This document shows positions 1 to 8,235 of a stretch of 33,605 nt of DNA, piece by piece. The notes under the pieces were generated by a model, which saw only the letters and a list, made by a program, of their open reading frames with translations, was not told the origin of the DNA and made no database searches. Location: positions 1 through 33,605 of the forward strand of contig JAKSBV010000046.1 of the NCBI GenBank assembly GCA_022360955.1, written 5' to 3'. The number at the start of each line of letters is the position of its first letter. Position 1 is the first letter of the stretch. Made by a program: the position numbers and the translations under genes. Origin of the DNA: Bacillota bacterium. Its GTDB lineage: Bacteria; Bacillota; Clostridia; SK-Y3.

Positions 1-1038
1 AACGGTCCGTGGAAAGTGGATGAATGGAAGCACAGAGATTATTTCAAGCTTTCCAGAAACGAAAACTATTGGAATAACGATAACATTCATCTGGATGAAA
101 TCCATATGAAAATTCTTACAGATGTTGAAACCAGAACCAATTTATTGAGAACCGGAGAATTGGACGGGTCGGCGATACAGGCAAAAGATCTTCCGGATTT
201 CCAAGATGTTGCAACCATTGAGCAGTATGGTTTGACAGAACTGGAGAGCAATTCAGATTTTGCCGTGTTCTATATCAAGTTCAATCATTTTAACAACCCA
301 TACACTCAAAATGTAAATATCCGTAAGGCATTAGCCTGCGCAATGGACAGACAGAGTTTTGTCGAAAAGATCAATTACGGGGATAATCCGGCATTGGGAT
401 TTATTCCGTTGTACTTCCCGGGGCTGGAGAAAACCTTCCGGGAAGAGACCCAGAAGGAACTTTTTGAAGACAACCAGAAGGAAAAAGCAAAAGAGCATCT
501 CGCAACAGCTTTGCAAGAGCTTGGTCTGCAAGAACTTCCTCCGTTGGATATGATGATCGGAGAAAGCGATATCGCAAAGAAAATTGCGGTGAAGTTCCAG
601 GCGGACTGGTCGGAGGTCGGCATTACGGTTAATCTTAATCCGGTACCGTGGGGGGAACAGCTGACAAGACTTGAAAAAGGAGATTTTGCAATGGCTATGG
701 CCGGATGGGGTCCTGACTTTGCCGATCCAACCACCTATCTCAAGTGTTTTATGCGTGATAACGGTTCAAACCATGGCAAATACTATAGTCCCGTATTTGA
801 AGAATTAATGGACAAAGCCAAAGTGGAAGAAGATGCCAAGAAGCGTATGGAATACCTGTATGAGGCGGAGAGGGTATTGATACAAGATGACATGGCAATG
901 GCTCCAATGTATTTTCGTATGAGGCATAATACAACTAAACAATACTTAACCGGTGTTGTGAACAGAGGTATTGGTGGATCTTTAGATTTCTATTGGGCAG
1001 ATATTGATATGGCGGCAAAGATGCAAGACAAGCAATAG
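1..1038 (+). CDS. Oligopeptide/dipeptide ABC transporter substrate-binding protein, 3' part
   Basis: The reading frame is open from the first base of the window (NGPWKVDEWK), so the gene is cut at its 5' end and the GTG at position 16 is only an internal valine codon. The visible 345 residues are the C-terminal half of an extracytoplasmic solute-binding protein of family 5 (SBP_bac_5, DppA/OppA type). Typical features are the G-P-W-K-V-x-E-W entry, NIRKALACAMDRQSFVEKI, the GWGPDFADPTTYL block and the closing YLYEAERVLIQDDMAMAPMY stretch. In this family the protein captures peptides (sometimes other ligands such as nickel) outside the membrane and delivers them to the permease pair encoded next. 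The signal peptide and lipobox must lie upstream of the window. A 32-base perfect palindrome separates it from the first permease. Confidence 0.93.
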   Translation, partial: NGPWKVDEWKHRDYFKLSRNENYWNNDNIHLDEIHMKILTDVETRTNLLRTGELDGSAIQAKDLPDFQDVATIEQYGLTELESNSDFAVFYIKFNHFNNPYTQNVNIRKALACAMDRQSFVEKINYGDNPALGFIPLYFPGLEKTFREETQKELFEDNQKEKAKEHLATALQELGLQELPPLDMMIGESDIAKKIAVKFQADWSEVGITVNLNPVPWGEQLTRLEKGDFAMAMAGWGPDFADPTTYLKCFMRDNGSNHGKYYSPVFEELMDKAKVEEDAKKRMEYLYEAERVLIQDDMAMAPMYFRMRHNTTKQYLTGVVNRGIGGSLDFYWADIDMAAKMQDKQ

Positions 1039-1063
1039 TCCGCTTCGGTATACCGATACTTCG

Positions 1064-1095
1064 CAGAAGGTATATGTATATACATATACCTTCTG
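1064..1095. terminator. Perfect 32-base palindrome between binding protein and permease genes
   Basis: The stretch from CAGAAGGTATATG to its exact complement CATATACCTTCTG is a perfect inverted repeat with no loop bases left over. It starts 25 bases after the binding-protein stop codon and is followed by TTTGTATAAT rather than a long T-run. In peptide importers the binding protein is usually needed in excess, so this is probably a leaky terminator or an mRNA-stabilising stem. A dyad binding site for a regulator is the alternative. Confidence 0.6.
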
Positions 1096-1144
1096 TTTGT
1101 ATAATATGTGAGATGTAGATATGTGGAAATAAGGGGGCAAACAT

Positions 1145-2074
1145 GTGTTAAAGTATATTTTACAGAGGGTTTCTTATGCGCTTGTTACATTGTGGGTGAT
1201 TGCGACATTGACGTTTGTACTGATGCAGGTTATGCCGGGAGACCCATTTAGAGATGAAAAGATGTCACCGGAAATCAGAAGACAATTATATAAAGCTTAC
1301 GGATTTGATAAGCCTGTTATTGAACAATACGGGATCTATATGACAAATCTATTGCAAGGGGATCTGGGCACCTCAATTAAGTATCAGGGACGTAAAGTAC
1401 AAAATATTATCAAGGCAAGCTTTCCTAAGTCCTTTAGTATCGGCTGGCGTGCGCTGGTGTTTGCCGTGTCTTTCGGACTTGTTTTCGGCATCATCGCTGC
1501 CCTGAACCATGAAAAGGTGTGGGATTACGCAGTGATATTCATTGCCATTGTGGGCGTATCCGTTCCTTCCATCGTCATGGGACCGCTTCTGGCCTATGTG
1601 TTCGGGGTGAATTTGGGATGGCTTCCCGTTACCGTGGATGAAACACAGATTTCGATGATACTGCCGTCCCTGGCTTTAGGCTTGGGTACCCTGGCATTCG
1701 TCTCGCGGATGATGCGCACGACGACGCTGGAAGTACTGCGGCAGGATTATATTCAAACGGCAAAAGCGAAAGGCTTATCCCGGTCGCAGATCGTACGGCG
1801 GCACATCATTAGGAATGCGATCATGCCGGTTGTCACAATTCTAGGACCATTGTGCGCTTCGATTATTACTGGTTCGATTGTTGTTGAAAAGGTTTTTGCG
1901 GTGGCCGGACTGGGAGAATATTTTACCACCACGATTTTAGAAGCGGATTATCCGATGATTATGGGGATTACGATTTTTTATGCGGTTTTGATTATCCTTT
2001 CAATGCTTGTCGTGGATATTGCGTACGGCATCATTGATCCTAAAATGAGAGCAACGGCGGCAAAAGGGAGGTGA
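1145..2074 (+). CDS. Peptide ABC transporter permease, DppB/OppB type
   Basis: This 309-residue inner-membrane permease matches the DppB/OppB family in length and layout. Its N-terminus (LKYILQRVSYALVTLWVIATLTFVLMQVMPGDPF) is the usual first membrane helix followed by the P-G-D-P-F motif. The cytoplasmic EAA-like coupling loop is YIQTAKAKGLSRSQIVRRHI, about residues 198-217, which docks on the ATPase. The start is GTG at 1145: GGGGG at 1133-1137 is seven bases upstream, and the overlapping ATG at 1143 is followed at once by TGT TAA. The stop codon lies inside the Shine-Dalgarno region of the next permease gene, so the two are translationally close. It forms the pore with the product of the next gene. 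Confidence 0.95.
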   Translation: MLKYILQRVSYALVTLWVIATLTFVLMQVMPGDPFRDEKMSPEIRRQLYKAYGFDKPVIEQYGIYMTNLLQGDLGTSIKYQGRKVQNIIKASFPKSFSIGWRALVFAVSFGLVFGIIAALNHEKVWDYAVIFIAIVGVSVPSIVMGPLLAYVFGVNLGWLPVTVDETQISMILPSLALGLGTLAFVSRMMRTTTLEVLRQDYIQTAKAKGLSRSQIVRRHIIRNAIMPVVTILGPLCASIITGSIVVEKVFAVAGLGEYFTTTILEADYPMIMGITIFYAVLIILSMLVVDIAYGIIDPKMRATAAKGR

Positions 2075-2080
2075 TGAAAA

Positions 2081-3376
2081 ATGGAAAAAACAAGTATGGC
2101 AAAAATAGGTTCAGAAATGTTCGAAGTTGAGGGCAAGAATTTGGAAGCCGCACAGGAACTTAAAAGACCTAGTTTATCTTTTGGAAAAGATGCGGTGCGC
2201 AGATTAAAAAAGAATAAAATGGCTATGGCGTCGTTATGGATACTTGGCATCTTGATTTTCATGTCTGTCGCAGGCCCGTGGGTTTCAAAGGCGGTCAGCG
2301 GACATACGTATCGCAGGCAAGATCTCAGCCAACAGAATCAGACGATGTTTATGAACAACAAGAGAAGCCTGAAATTGAGGAAGAATCAGGTGCTGAAATA
2401 CAAAAAATATACCTATACTCCTAGAAAAACGAAATTAACCTTTAGCCGTATCAGTCTAAAGGGTACGGGCAAAATAGCATTTCAAGTGGGCAAGGAGTCG
2501 GAATATGCTTTTCAAGGCGATAAAAAGGAATATATGCTGGAAATTGAGACACAGTCCGGTGATAATATTGCCTCAATCGTCAGCAAATTGAACGAGGCGA
2601 GCCGGAAGCTTTTAGAAGAAGACCCGGATTTTAGGGGGGTGACCTTTAAAAAACAGGGCAATAAGCTTGTTGTGGCATCACAAGGCGACAGCTGGTTTAA
2701 CACGCGATATTGGTTAGGTACCGACGAATTCGGCAGAGACATTTTCACAAGACTTTGGGAAGGCGGACGGGTATCTTTCTTAATTGCATTTCTTTCTGTA
2801 ATGATGACAATTTTGTTTGGAATTATCTACGGCGGAATATCCGGATATATCGGAGGGAAGCTGGACATTGTAATGATGCGTATTATAGAGATCCTTATGG
2901 TAATTCCATCGTTATTATATATTATTTTATTACTAACGGTTATGGAACCGGGGATGAAGCCGATTACGATTGTGCTGGCCATAACCAGCTGGATGGGGAC
3001 GGCCCGTATCGTGAGAGGCGAAGTGCTGCGTTTGAAGCATTCGGAATATGTGATAGCAGCGGAAACGCTGGGGGCGGGAACAAGCCGAATTATTTTCCTG
3101 CATCTGATTCCCAATATTATGGGACCTATCATTGTAAATATGACCATGATGATTCCCAGAATGATATTTGCGGAGGCATTTTTAAGCTTTATCGGTTTGG
3201 GTGTGCCGGCCCCCTTTGCATCTTGGGGCAGTCTGGTGAATGAGGGTGCAAAAATATTTACCCAGTCCCCTCATCAGTTATTTATACCTGCCCTTGCGTT
3301 AAGTTTAACTATGCTGGCATTCAATATACTGGGAGACGGCCTGAGGGACGCATTGGATCCTAGGTTGAGAAAATAG
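2081..3376 (+). CDS. Peptide ABC transporter permease, DppC/OppC type, with a large insert
   Basis: This is the partner permease of the preceding DppB-like protein. The family features are present: an N-terminal cytoplasmic segment, a first membrane helix at about residues 48-68, the W-L-G-T-D-E-F-G-R-D motif at 211-220, and the coupling loop VIAAETLGAGTSRIIFLHLIP. It has 431 residues where DppC/OppC proteins usually have about 280-320. The extra length is roughly residues 85-205, between the first helix and the GTDEFGRD motif, which should be outside the membrane. The insert is rich in Lys and polar residues and contains GDNIASIVSKLNEASRKLL followed by a beta-like stretch ending in KLVVAS. 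The frame is continuous, so this is not a frameshift. The start is an ATG with a strong GGGAGGTGATG upstream. Confidence 0.93.
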   Translation: MEKTSMAKIGSEMFEVEGKNLEAAQELKRPSLSFGKDAVRRLKKNKMAMASLWILGILIFMSVAGPWVSKAVSGHTYRRQDLSQQNQTMFMNNKRSLKLRKNQVLKYKKYTYTPRKTKLTFSRISLKGTGKIAFQVGKESEYAFQGDKKEYMLEIETQSGDNIASIVSKLNEASRKLLEEDPDFRGVTFKKQGNKLVVASQGDSWFNTRYWLGTDEFGRDIFTRLWEGGRVSFLIAFLSVMMTILFGIIYGGISGYIGGKLDIVMMRIIEILMVIPSLLYIILLLTVMEPGMKPITIVLAITSWMGTARIVRGEVLRLKHSEYVIAAETLGAGTSRIIFLHLIPNIMGPIIVNMTMMIPRMIFAEAFLSFIGLGVPAPFASWGSLVNEGAKIFTQSPHQLFIPALALSLTMLAFNILGDGLRDALDPRLRK

Positions 3377-3388
3377 GAGGTGATAGCA

Positions 3389-4438
3389 TTGGAAAGGATT
3401 TTGCAGGTCAAGGATTTGGCAGTATCTTTTGATACTTATGCAGGAGAAGTACAAGCTGTTCGAGGGGTTACCTTCGATTTATATAAAGGAGAAACGCTGG
3501 CCATTGTGGGTGAGTCGGGATGCGGTAAATCCGTTACGGCCAAGTCGATTATGCGGTTGAATCCGGAGCCGCCTGCCCGTATCAAAAAAGGACAGATTTT
3601 ATTTGAAGAACGTGACATTGTTACGATGAAAGAAAAAGAGATGCAGCGCATCAGGGGAAATACAATGGGTATGATTTTTCAGGACCCTATGACATCTTTA
3701 AACCCTACCATGACAATTGGCAAGCAAATTACCGAGGGCCTTAGGAAGCATTACGGCCTTTCCGGCAAAGAGGCCCAGGAAAAGGCCGTTGACATGCTGC
3801 GCCTGGTCAATATTGCGAATGCGGAGAAAAGGCTTCATGAGTATCCGCACCAATTTTCCGGCGGTATGAGGCAGAGGGTTATGATTGCGATGGCACTTAT
3901 ATGCAATCCGGCACTATTAATTGCCGACGAGCCTACCACCGCATTGGATGTAACCATACAAGCACAAATATTGGATTTAATGAAAGAACTCCAGGATACA
4001 CTGGAAATGTCTATTATTATGATTACCCATGACCTTGGTGTGGTAGCGGATATTGCTCATCGTATTATTGTTATGTATGGAGGAAAAATTGTAGAACGGG
4101 GAACCGTGGAAGATGTTTTCTACCGCTCCCGGCATCCCTACACATGGGGGTTGATGCTATCGGTACCGCGTTTGGACATCAAAAAGGAAGAAGGGCGCTT
4201 GGCCTCTATAGACGGCATGCCTCCGGATTTACTGGCACCTCCGCAGGGATGTCCCTTTGCCGACCGATGTGATTATGCAATGAAGATCTGCCGGCAGGAA
4301 ATGCCGCCCTATTTTGAAATAGCTTCGGAGCACCATGCCGCATGCTGGATCAACCATGAAAGCGCACCGGACATACCCGCCCCCGAAGAATTGTATACGC
4401 TGCACGGCTGCGGAGATAGAGGGGGGAGCAGGGCATGA
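3389..4438 (+). CDS. Peptide ABC transporter ATP-binding protein, DppD/OppD type
   Basis: This 349-residue ATPase powers the peptide importer. It shows Walker A (GESGCGKS), a Q-loop region (MIFQDPMTSLNP), the signature FSGGMRQRVMIAMAL, Walker B (LLIADEPTTALD) and the H-loop ITHDLG. The C-terminal oligopeptide-transporter extension carries four cysteines (CPFADRC, IC, AAC), a pattern conserved in DppD/OppD proteins and in some members linked to an iron-sulfur cluster. A longer reading frame begins with GTG at 3380, but that codon sits inside the AGGAGGTGAT ribosome binding site. The TTG at 3389, eight bases after AGGAGG, is the better start. The stop overlaps the next start as ATGA. Confidence 0.94.
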   Translation: MERILQVKDLAVSFDTYAGEVQAVRGVTFDLYKGETLAIVGESGCGKSVTAKSIMRLNPEPPARIKKGQILFEERDIVTMKEKEMQRIRGNTMGMIFQDPMTSLNPTMTIGKQITEGLRKHYGLSGKEAQEKAVDMLRLVNIANAEKRLHEYPHQFSGGMRQRVMIAMALICNPALLIADEPTTALDVTIQAQILDLMKELQDTLEMSIIMITHDLGVVADIAHRIIVMYGGKIVERGTVEDVFYRSRHPYTWGLMLSVPRLDIKKEEGRLASIDGMPPDLLAPPQGCPFADRCDYAMKICRQEMPPYFEIASEHHAACWINHESAPDIPAPEELYTLHGCGDRGGSRA

Positions 4439-5409
4439 GCAAAGAAGACAATCGTGAAGCATTAGTCAAAGTGAATCATCTCAAAAAACATTTTACCGTG
4501 AAGAACAATCGATTATTGAAAGCGGTAGACGGTGTGAGTTTTGAAATATATAAAGGCGAGACCCTAGGTCTGGTCGGTGAGTCCGGATGCGGCAAGTCCA
4601 CTTGCGGACGTACGATTATGGGTATTTATCAGCCTACGGACGGAACTGTAGAGTTTGAAGGCAAAGACGTCGGCAGGATGGGCAAAAGGCAGAAGAAAGA
4701 CTTTTTCAGGCATGTACAAATGATTTTTCAAGATCCGTATGCGAGTCTAAATCCGAGGATGCTGGTTTCCAACATTATTGCAGAGGGGATCGATATTCAT
4801 GGATTATTGTCCGGAAGTGAGCGGGAAGAGAGGATTTATGAATTATTAAGTCTTGTGGGCTTAAATAAGGAACATGCCAATAGGTTTCCCCACGAATTCA
4901 GCGGCGGACAGCGGCAGCGTATAGGGATTGCGAGGGCCCTCGCGGTGAACCCCAAGTTTATTGTCTGTGACGAACCGATTTCCGCCCTTGACGTATCGGT
5001 ACAGGCCCAAGTGGTGAACTTGCTGCAGGATTTACAGAAACAATACGGTTTGACCTATTTATTCATAGCCCATGATTTGTCGATGGTAAGGTATATTTCC
5101 GATCGGGTTGCGGTGATGTATTTAGGGTCACTGGTTGAGACGGCGCAAAGCGACGAGTTGTATGGCAATCCTCTGCACCCCTATACACAGGCATTGCTTT
5201 CGGCCATTCCCATTCCCGATCCGAAAACGCAGAACGAGCGGCAAAGGATTGTACTGGAAGGCGAGGTCCCCAGTCCGATTGATCCGCCCTCAGGGTGTGC
5301 CTTCCGTACCCGCTGTGCCAAGGCGATGGATATCTGTGCGGCAGAGACGCCTATGTGGAAAGAAGTAAAAGAACGACACTTTACGGCTTGTCATCTGTAC
5401 AATGAGTAG
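4435..5409 (+). CDS. Peptide ABC transporter ATP-binding protein, DppF/OppF type
   Basis: This is the second ATPase of the importer, 324 residues long, which is normal for DppF/OppF. Motifs in order are Walker [24 protein letters not shown], signature [15 protein letters not shown], Walker [13 protein letters not shown] and the switch histidine in FIAHDLS. The C-terminal cysteine-containing tail (CAFRTRC, ICAAE, TAC) is also present. The start ATG overlaps the stop of the upstream ATPase by four bases (ATGA), and a GGGGGGAGCAGG purine block precedes it, so the two subunits are probably made by coupled translation as the usual DppD-DppF heterodimer. It is the last gene of the importer operon; the gap that follows is about 750 bases and holds repeats. 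Confidence 0.95.
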   Translation: MSKEDNREALVKVNHLKKHFTVKNNRLLKAVDGVSFEIYKGETLGLVGESGCGKSTCGRTIMGIYQPTDGTVEFEGKDVGRMGKRQKKDFFRHVQMIFQDPYASLNPRMLVSNIIAEGIDIHGLLSGSEREERIYELLSLVGLNKEHANRFPHEFSGGQRQRIGIARALAVNPKFIVCDEPISALDVSVQAQVVNLLQDLQKQYGLTYLFIAHDLSMVRYISDRVAVMYLGSLVETAQSDELYGNPLHPYTQALLSAIPIPDPKTQNERQRIVLEGEVPSPIDPPSGCAFRTRCAKAMDICAAETPMWKEVKERHFTACHLYNE

Positions 5410-5443
5410 TGTTCGACTTTGGTTTATATAAATAGTATTATCC

Positions 5444-5545
5444 CTGTCAATGCCTTATGAACAAGCTGCACCAAGGCCGGCGAGCGGAGGTCGGACAGCC
5501 CTTAGTTGGGTTGAGGGCTGAGGCTTGAGGATGCTGCGTTGACAG
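5444..5545. repeat. Structured repeat with inverted ends and GTTGAGG-type array
   Basis: CTGTCAATGC at 5444-5453 pairs with GCGTTGACAG at 5536-5545 (nine of ten positions), enclosing a second perfect 7-bp stem, CAGCCCT (5496-5502) with AGGGCTG (5514-5520). The loop and right flank read as seven-base units (GTTGAGG, GCTGAGG, CTTGAGG). The words TGTCAATGCCTT and GTTGAGGGCTGAG are shared with the longer repeats elsewhere in the window, so this is probably a shortened relative. Confidence 0.6.
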
Positions 5546-5561
5546 GTGCTAATTTTTCTAT

Positions 5562-5652
5562 GTGACATGGGGACTGAACCATCTGACACATACGGTTTTA
5601 GTGTGTCTGGGGGTCTGTCCCCATGTCACTTTCCCGAATGGGCATGTCATTT
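5562..5652. repeat. REP-like long imperfect palindrome, copy 1
   Basis: Positions 5562-5629 form a 68-base imperfect palindrome: GTGACATGGGGAC at the left is matched by GTCCCCATGTCAC at the right, and the inner parts (CTGACACATA and TGTGTCTGGG) continue the stem. It is followed by TTTCCCGAATGGGCATGTCATTT. The last 32 bases (5621-5652) recur at 25190-25221 with two differences. Hairpins of the GTGACATGGGGAC kind are dispersed in Firmicute genomes and resemble REP-type elements; no transposase gene is present here. Confidence 0.7.
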
Positions 5653-5736
5653 GTTTATCGTGTGATATAGCAAAACGCGTTAACGCAATCAAATGCGGCC
5701 TTTTCCGACTTCCGCTTTCTGATTTCCGGCCTCCGC

Positions 5737-5799
5737 AAGGACAGATTTTACGATTATACTTCCGCAGGAAGTGTATTCGTGAGGTCTGTCCTTGTTTTT
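5737..5799 (+). terminator. Long stem-loop followed by T-run
   Basis: AAGGACAGA (5737-5745) pairs with TCTGTCCTT (5785-5793), and inside it ACGATTATACTTCC pairs with GGAAGTGTATTCGT (12 of 14) around a GCA loop. The stem is followed by GTTTTT. This has the form of a rho-independent terminator. It lies about 330 bases after the last importer gene, so it may end that transcript or belong to the repeat that carries it. Confidence 0.6.
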
Positions 5800-5885
5800 A
5801 AGAGGAACCAATGCCCCGTCATTACAGTCTATATATTTTGTAGAAAACTTTTTACGCGGATTTTGCCGCCGATATTGCCAAAGAT

Positions 5886-6074
5886 ATGCTTTCGTCATTT
5901 AAATGTATTTTTAGGCTGCGGTTGATGATCTTTAGTGAATCAAAATATATTATTTTGTCAAATACTAAATATAACATGTTTTTTACAAATGATGGTCAAA
6001 TGATTGAAAAGGAAGATATTAACGGATATAATAGAATGGTTCAAGCGTTTATTTTGAACGCCAAGGAGCAATGA
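5886..6074 (+). CDS. Doubtful 62-residue reading frame, possible gene remnant
   Basis: The frame encodes 62 residues ending in NGYNRMVQAFILNAKEQ. It has no clear ribosome binding site; an inner ATG at 5925 would give 49 residues. I do not recognise a family. The hydrophilic C-terminal half looks more protein-like than the N-terminal half, so it could be the tail of a decayed gene or chance. Confidence 0.2.
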   Translation: MLSSFKCIFRLRLMIFSESKYIILSNTKYNMFFTNDGQMIEKEDINGYNRMVQAFILNAKEQ

Positions 6075-6162
6075 AGACAGGACTTGCGTTTTTCGTGTCT
6101 CTTAGATTGAAATATACTCCGTATAAGATGCGGATTACGAAATAGACGGAAAGGAAATGGAG

Positions 6163-6912
6163 ATGGAAATTTCACTTGTTATCCCCGCATATAATGAAGA
6201 GAATAGAATTACGGATACGGTCCGCAGCATATTGGATTTTTTAGAAGAACATTTTGAAACCTATGAAGTGATCGTTGTGGATGATGGGAGCACGGACGGG
6301 ACCGTAGAACGATTAAGGCAATGTGACGATAAACACTTGGAGATCCTGTGCCTGGGGCAAAACCAGGGGAAGGGACAGGCGATTAAAACCGGAATGGCTG
6401 CAACAACGGGACGGTATTGCTTTTTTACCGATGCGGATCTGCCCTACCGGTTGGAGAGTATACGTCATGCGATGGATCTATTTAAAGAGACCGATGTACA
6501 ATTGGTGATAGGTTCCAGAGACTTATTCAAGGACAAGCCCGATGCCCCTTATCCCCTGCATAGAAAAATAATGTCCAAAATTTTTTCCGCATATATCAAT
6601 ACGGTTTTGGACTTGGGTATTTCCGATACCCAGTGTGGATTTAAAGCGTTCACCTATGATGCGGCCAAAAGTATTTTTCCCGTGCTGTCCGTCCGGGGAT
6701 TCAGCTTTGATGTAGAATTGTTGTATGTCGCCCGGAAATATAAGATGGGCATACGCAGTATCCCTGTGAACATGCGCTACACGGAAGATTCAAAGATTAA
6801 TATTATTGCCGATTCCTTGAAAATGGTATTGGACACGTTGAAGGTAAAGATCAACGATCGGAAAGGCTTGTATGAGATGAGCCACGGAGCGGCAGAAAGC
6901 AGGGAGGGATAG
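6163..6912 (+). CDS. Family 2 glycosyltransferase, ALG5/polyprenyl-phosphate-sugar synthase-like
   Basis: This 249-residue GT-A enzyme resembles the dolichyl-phosphate beta-glucosyltransferase (ALG5) branch of family GT2, which moves a sugar from a nucleotide donor to a polyprenyl phosphate at the inner membrane face. Key blocks are VIPAYNEENR, VVDDGSTDGT, the metal-binding FTDADLPY, LGISDTQCGFKAF and FSFDVELLYVARK. There is no C-terminal membrane domain. Two starts are possible: ATG 6157 abuts the AAGGA at 6151-6155, whereas ATG 6163 is seven bases from it and is preferred. It is the first gene of the envelope cluster, with a flippase-like membrane protein right behind it, so it probably supplies a lipid-linked sugar for that protein or for the later membrane-bound transferase. 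The sugar is not readable from sequence. Confidence 0.88.
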   Translation: MEISLVIPAYNEENRITDTVRSILDFLEEHFETYEVIVVDDGSTDGTVERLRQCDDKHLEILCLGQNQGKGQAIKTGMAATTGRYCFFTDADLPYRLESIRHAMDLFKETDVQLVIGSRDLFKDKPDAPYPLHRKIMSKIFSAYINTVLDLGISDTQCGFKAFTYDAAKSIFPVLSVRGFSFDVELLYVARKYKMGIRSIPVNMRYTEDSKINIIADSLKMVLDTLKVKINDRKGLYEMSHGAAESREG

Positions 6913-6927
6913 GAGGGAGACGGTGCT

Positions 6928-7896
6928 ATGAAGAAGTATATTAAATTGGTAATAGGCATCGCATTTACGGCAGTATTCCTTTTTCTGTCCTATAAGAGCG
7001 TAGGAGAACTGGATTTTAGAAAAGTATTTACATACCCGTTGAACTATCTGCTGATCCCCTTATCGGCACTCTTTTTTGTACTTGCTCATTGGTTTAGGAG
7101 CCTTGCATGGAGCAGAGGACTGAACAAGCGATTAAGGACCGCAGGGGTATTTAGAGCGGTATGCATGGGTACCGCAACGAATATGGTAATGCCCTTTCGC
7201 ATGGGCGAAGCCGTGCGAGTGGCAGCACTGGGACAGGCGTACAAAGATATAGACCAAGAAAAGGATAAGGCACTTTACTATAAAGCCGGCACAAATAGTG
7301 TAGCGGAAAGGCTTGTAGATGGCACTATTTTTGTATTTTTGGCAGCGGCTATGGTGTTTTTTGTAGATTTTGAAGCGGAGGTTACGAGAAAGATTTATTG
7401 GCTGAGGAACTTGATTTTAGCGGGTATTCCGGCCGGTATATTGGCATTCGGCATTTTCCGTCATCTTTGGCTAAATCATAAGCTGCGGTTTAAATGGGTT
7501 GAAAAAGTATTTAGCGTTGCCGAAGAAATGGCGCTTGTGAATTCACCCGGGGTGATTGTGAGTGTGATAGGCTATTTGTTGACAGCGTGGTTGTGTGTCT
7601 ATATATGTATTGTGATAGGGTTGCTGAGCGTAGGCGTTGCCTCTGCAAAAGTTTTGCCTATTGCGCTTACCGTTTTGATCATGACGAATTTGGCCGTACT
7701 GCTTCCGGCCGTACCGGGCGGCATCGGTGTTTTTGAATATGCATGCATCTATTCCCTTGGCTTATTCGGTATATCGGGCATACAGGCAGCGGTATCTGCC
7801 ATCTTGCTCCATTTGATTCAATATATGGCCTTGCTGCCTTTGGGACTGTACTTCTGCATTACGTCAAAGATTTGGCGTTCAATGCCTAAAGGGTAG
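6928..7896 (+). CDS. Membrane protein of the lysylphosphatidylglycerol synthase TM / flippase family
   Basis: The product has 322 residues and about seven or eight membrane helices. It fits the family named for the membrane part of MprF (PF03706; AglD-like), which lacks the MprF synthase domain here. Recognisable blocks are TNMVMPFRMGEAVRVAAL, NSVAERLVDGTIFVFLA and LLPAVPGGIGVFEYACIYSLG. Stand-alone members often sit beside GT2 glycosyltransferases and are suspected to move lipids or lipid-linked sugars across the membrane. The start ATG lies seven bases after GGGAGA within a longer GGAGGGAG purine block, only 15 bases after the upstream stop, so the pair is co-transcribed. It is unlikely to make lysyl-phosphatidylglycerol. 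Confidence 0.85.
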   Translation: MKKYIKLVIGIAFTAVFLFLSYKSVGELDFRKVFTYPLNYLLIPLSALFFVLAHWFRSLAWSRGLNKRLRTAGVFRAVCMGTATNMVMPFRMGEAVRVAALGQAYKDIDQEKDKALYYKAGTNSVAERLVDGTIFVFLAAAMVFFVDFEAEVTRKIYWLRNLILAGIPAGILAFGIFRHLWLNHKLRFKWVEKVFSVAEEMALVNSPGVIVSVIGYLLTAWLCVYICIVIGLLSVGVASAKVLPIALTVLIMTNLAVLLPAVPGGIGVFEYACIYSLGLFGISGIQAAVSAILLHLIQYMALLPLGLYFCITSKIWRSMPKG

Positions 7897-8235
7897 CTTA
7901 CCGTATATAAGCCAGGTTTACTGTAGATTCTTTTTCGTGATCTGCAGTACTGCCTTTGGATACATAGACAACGTACCATAAAATTTAGAAATATAATAGT
8001 ACTCCGGCAACGGGCATTCCAAGACTAAAAAGTAGTTGAGGGCTGAGAATACCTTACCACACACGACATTTTGTGCTGATTACTTTGTGTTCCTGTTTGG
8101 CTATTCCGACTTCCGCCCTGTGACCTCCGACCTCAGGTACATAAGGTTGCCTCCATATAATTATATTTCTAGTTCTAGTGTGTGGTATTTATAAATCCTT
8201 CAAGCGATAAACTAAAAACCAACGAGGTATCAAAA
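7897..8235. other. Intergenic stretch mostly occupied by a repeat
   Basis: Apart from a weak stem (ACTGTAGAT at 7920-7928 with ATCTGCAGT at 7940-7948, eight of nine, no T-run), the gap is a copy of the MITE-like repeat up to about 8192. The remaining 43 bases hold the ribosome binding site of the next gene. Confidence 0.7.
7964..8192 (+). repeat. MITE-like intergenic repeat, copy A
   Basis: The inner ends TAGAAATATAAT (7986-7997) and ATTATATTTCTA (8160-8171) are perfect inverted repeats. The outer ends (ATAGACAACGTACCATAAAATT and AGTTCTAGTGTGTGGTATTTAT) also resemble each other inverted. The core contains ACTCCGGCAACGGGCATTCC, GTTGAGGGCTGAGA, CTGATTACTTTGTGTTCCTG and a GACTTCC-type seven-base array, all shared with the copies near 19081, 25301 and 28610. 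There is no reading frame for a transposase. Confidence 0.78.

Larger units (their letters stand above)
5410..6162. other. Gene-poor gap with repeats and hairpins
   Basis: No convincing gene lies here. In order it holds a structured element with inverted ends (5444-5545), a REP-like long palindrome (5562-5629), the palindrome GCGTTAACGC at 5677-5686, a seven-base-period array (5708-5735), a long terminator-like stem (5737-5799) and a doubtful short reading frame (5886-6074). This is the boundary between the peptide importer and the polysaccharide cluster. No promoter for the next gene could be named with confidence. Confidence 0.7.

Noticed and set aside
2333-2695. Apparent frameshift or gene fusion in the second peptide permease
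   Set aside because: The frame is continuous and normal permease motifs resume in the same frame, so an in-frame insert is the simpler reading.
5737-5799. Riboswitch or T-box leader at the long stem-loop
   Set aside because: There is no T-box sequence or recognisable aptamer core, and no gene begins soon after; a terminator-like stem explains what is seen.
6928-7896. MprF, lysylphosphatidylglycerol synthase
   Set aside because: Only the membrane part of the family is present; the catalytic aminoacyl-transfer domain is missing.
8182-8235. Extended N-terminus of the membrane protein from GTG 8182
   Set aside because: The codons lie in the end of a repeat element, and a better start with a binding site exists at 8236.
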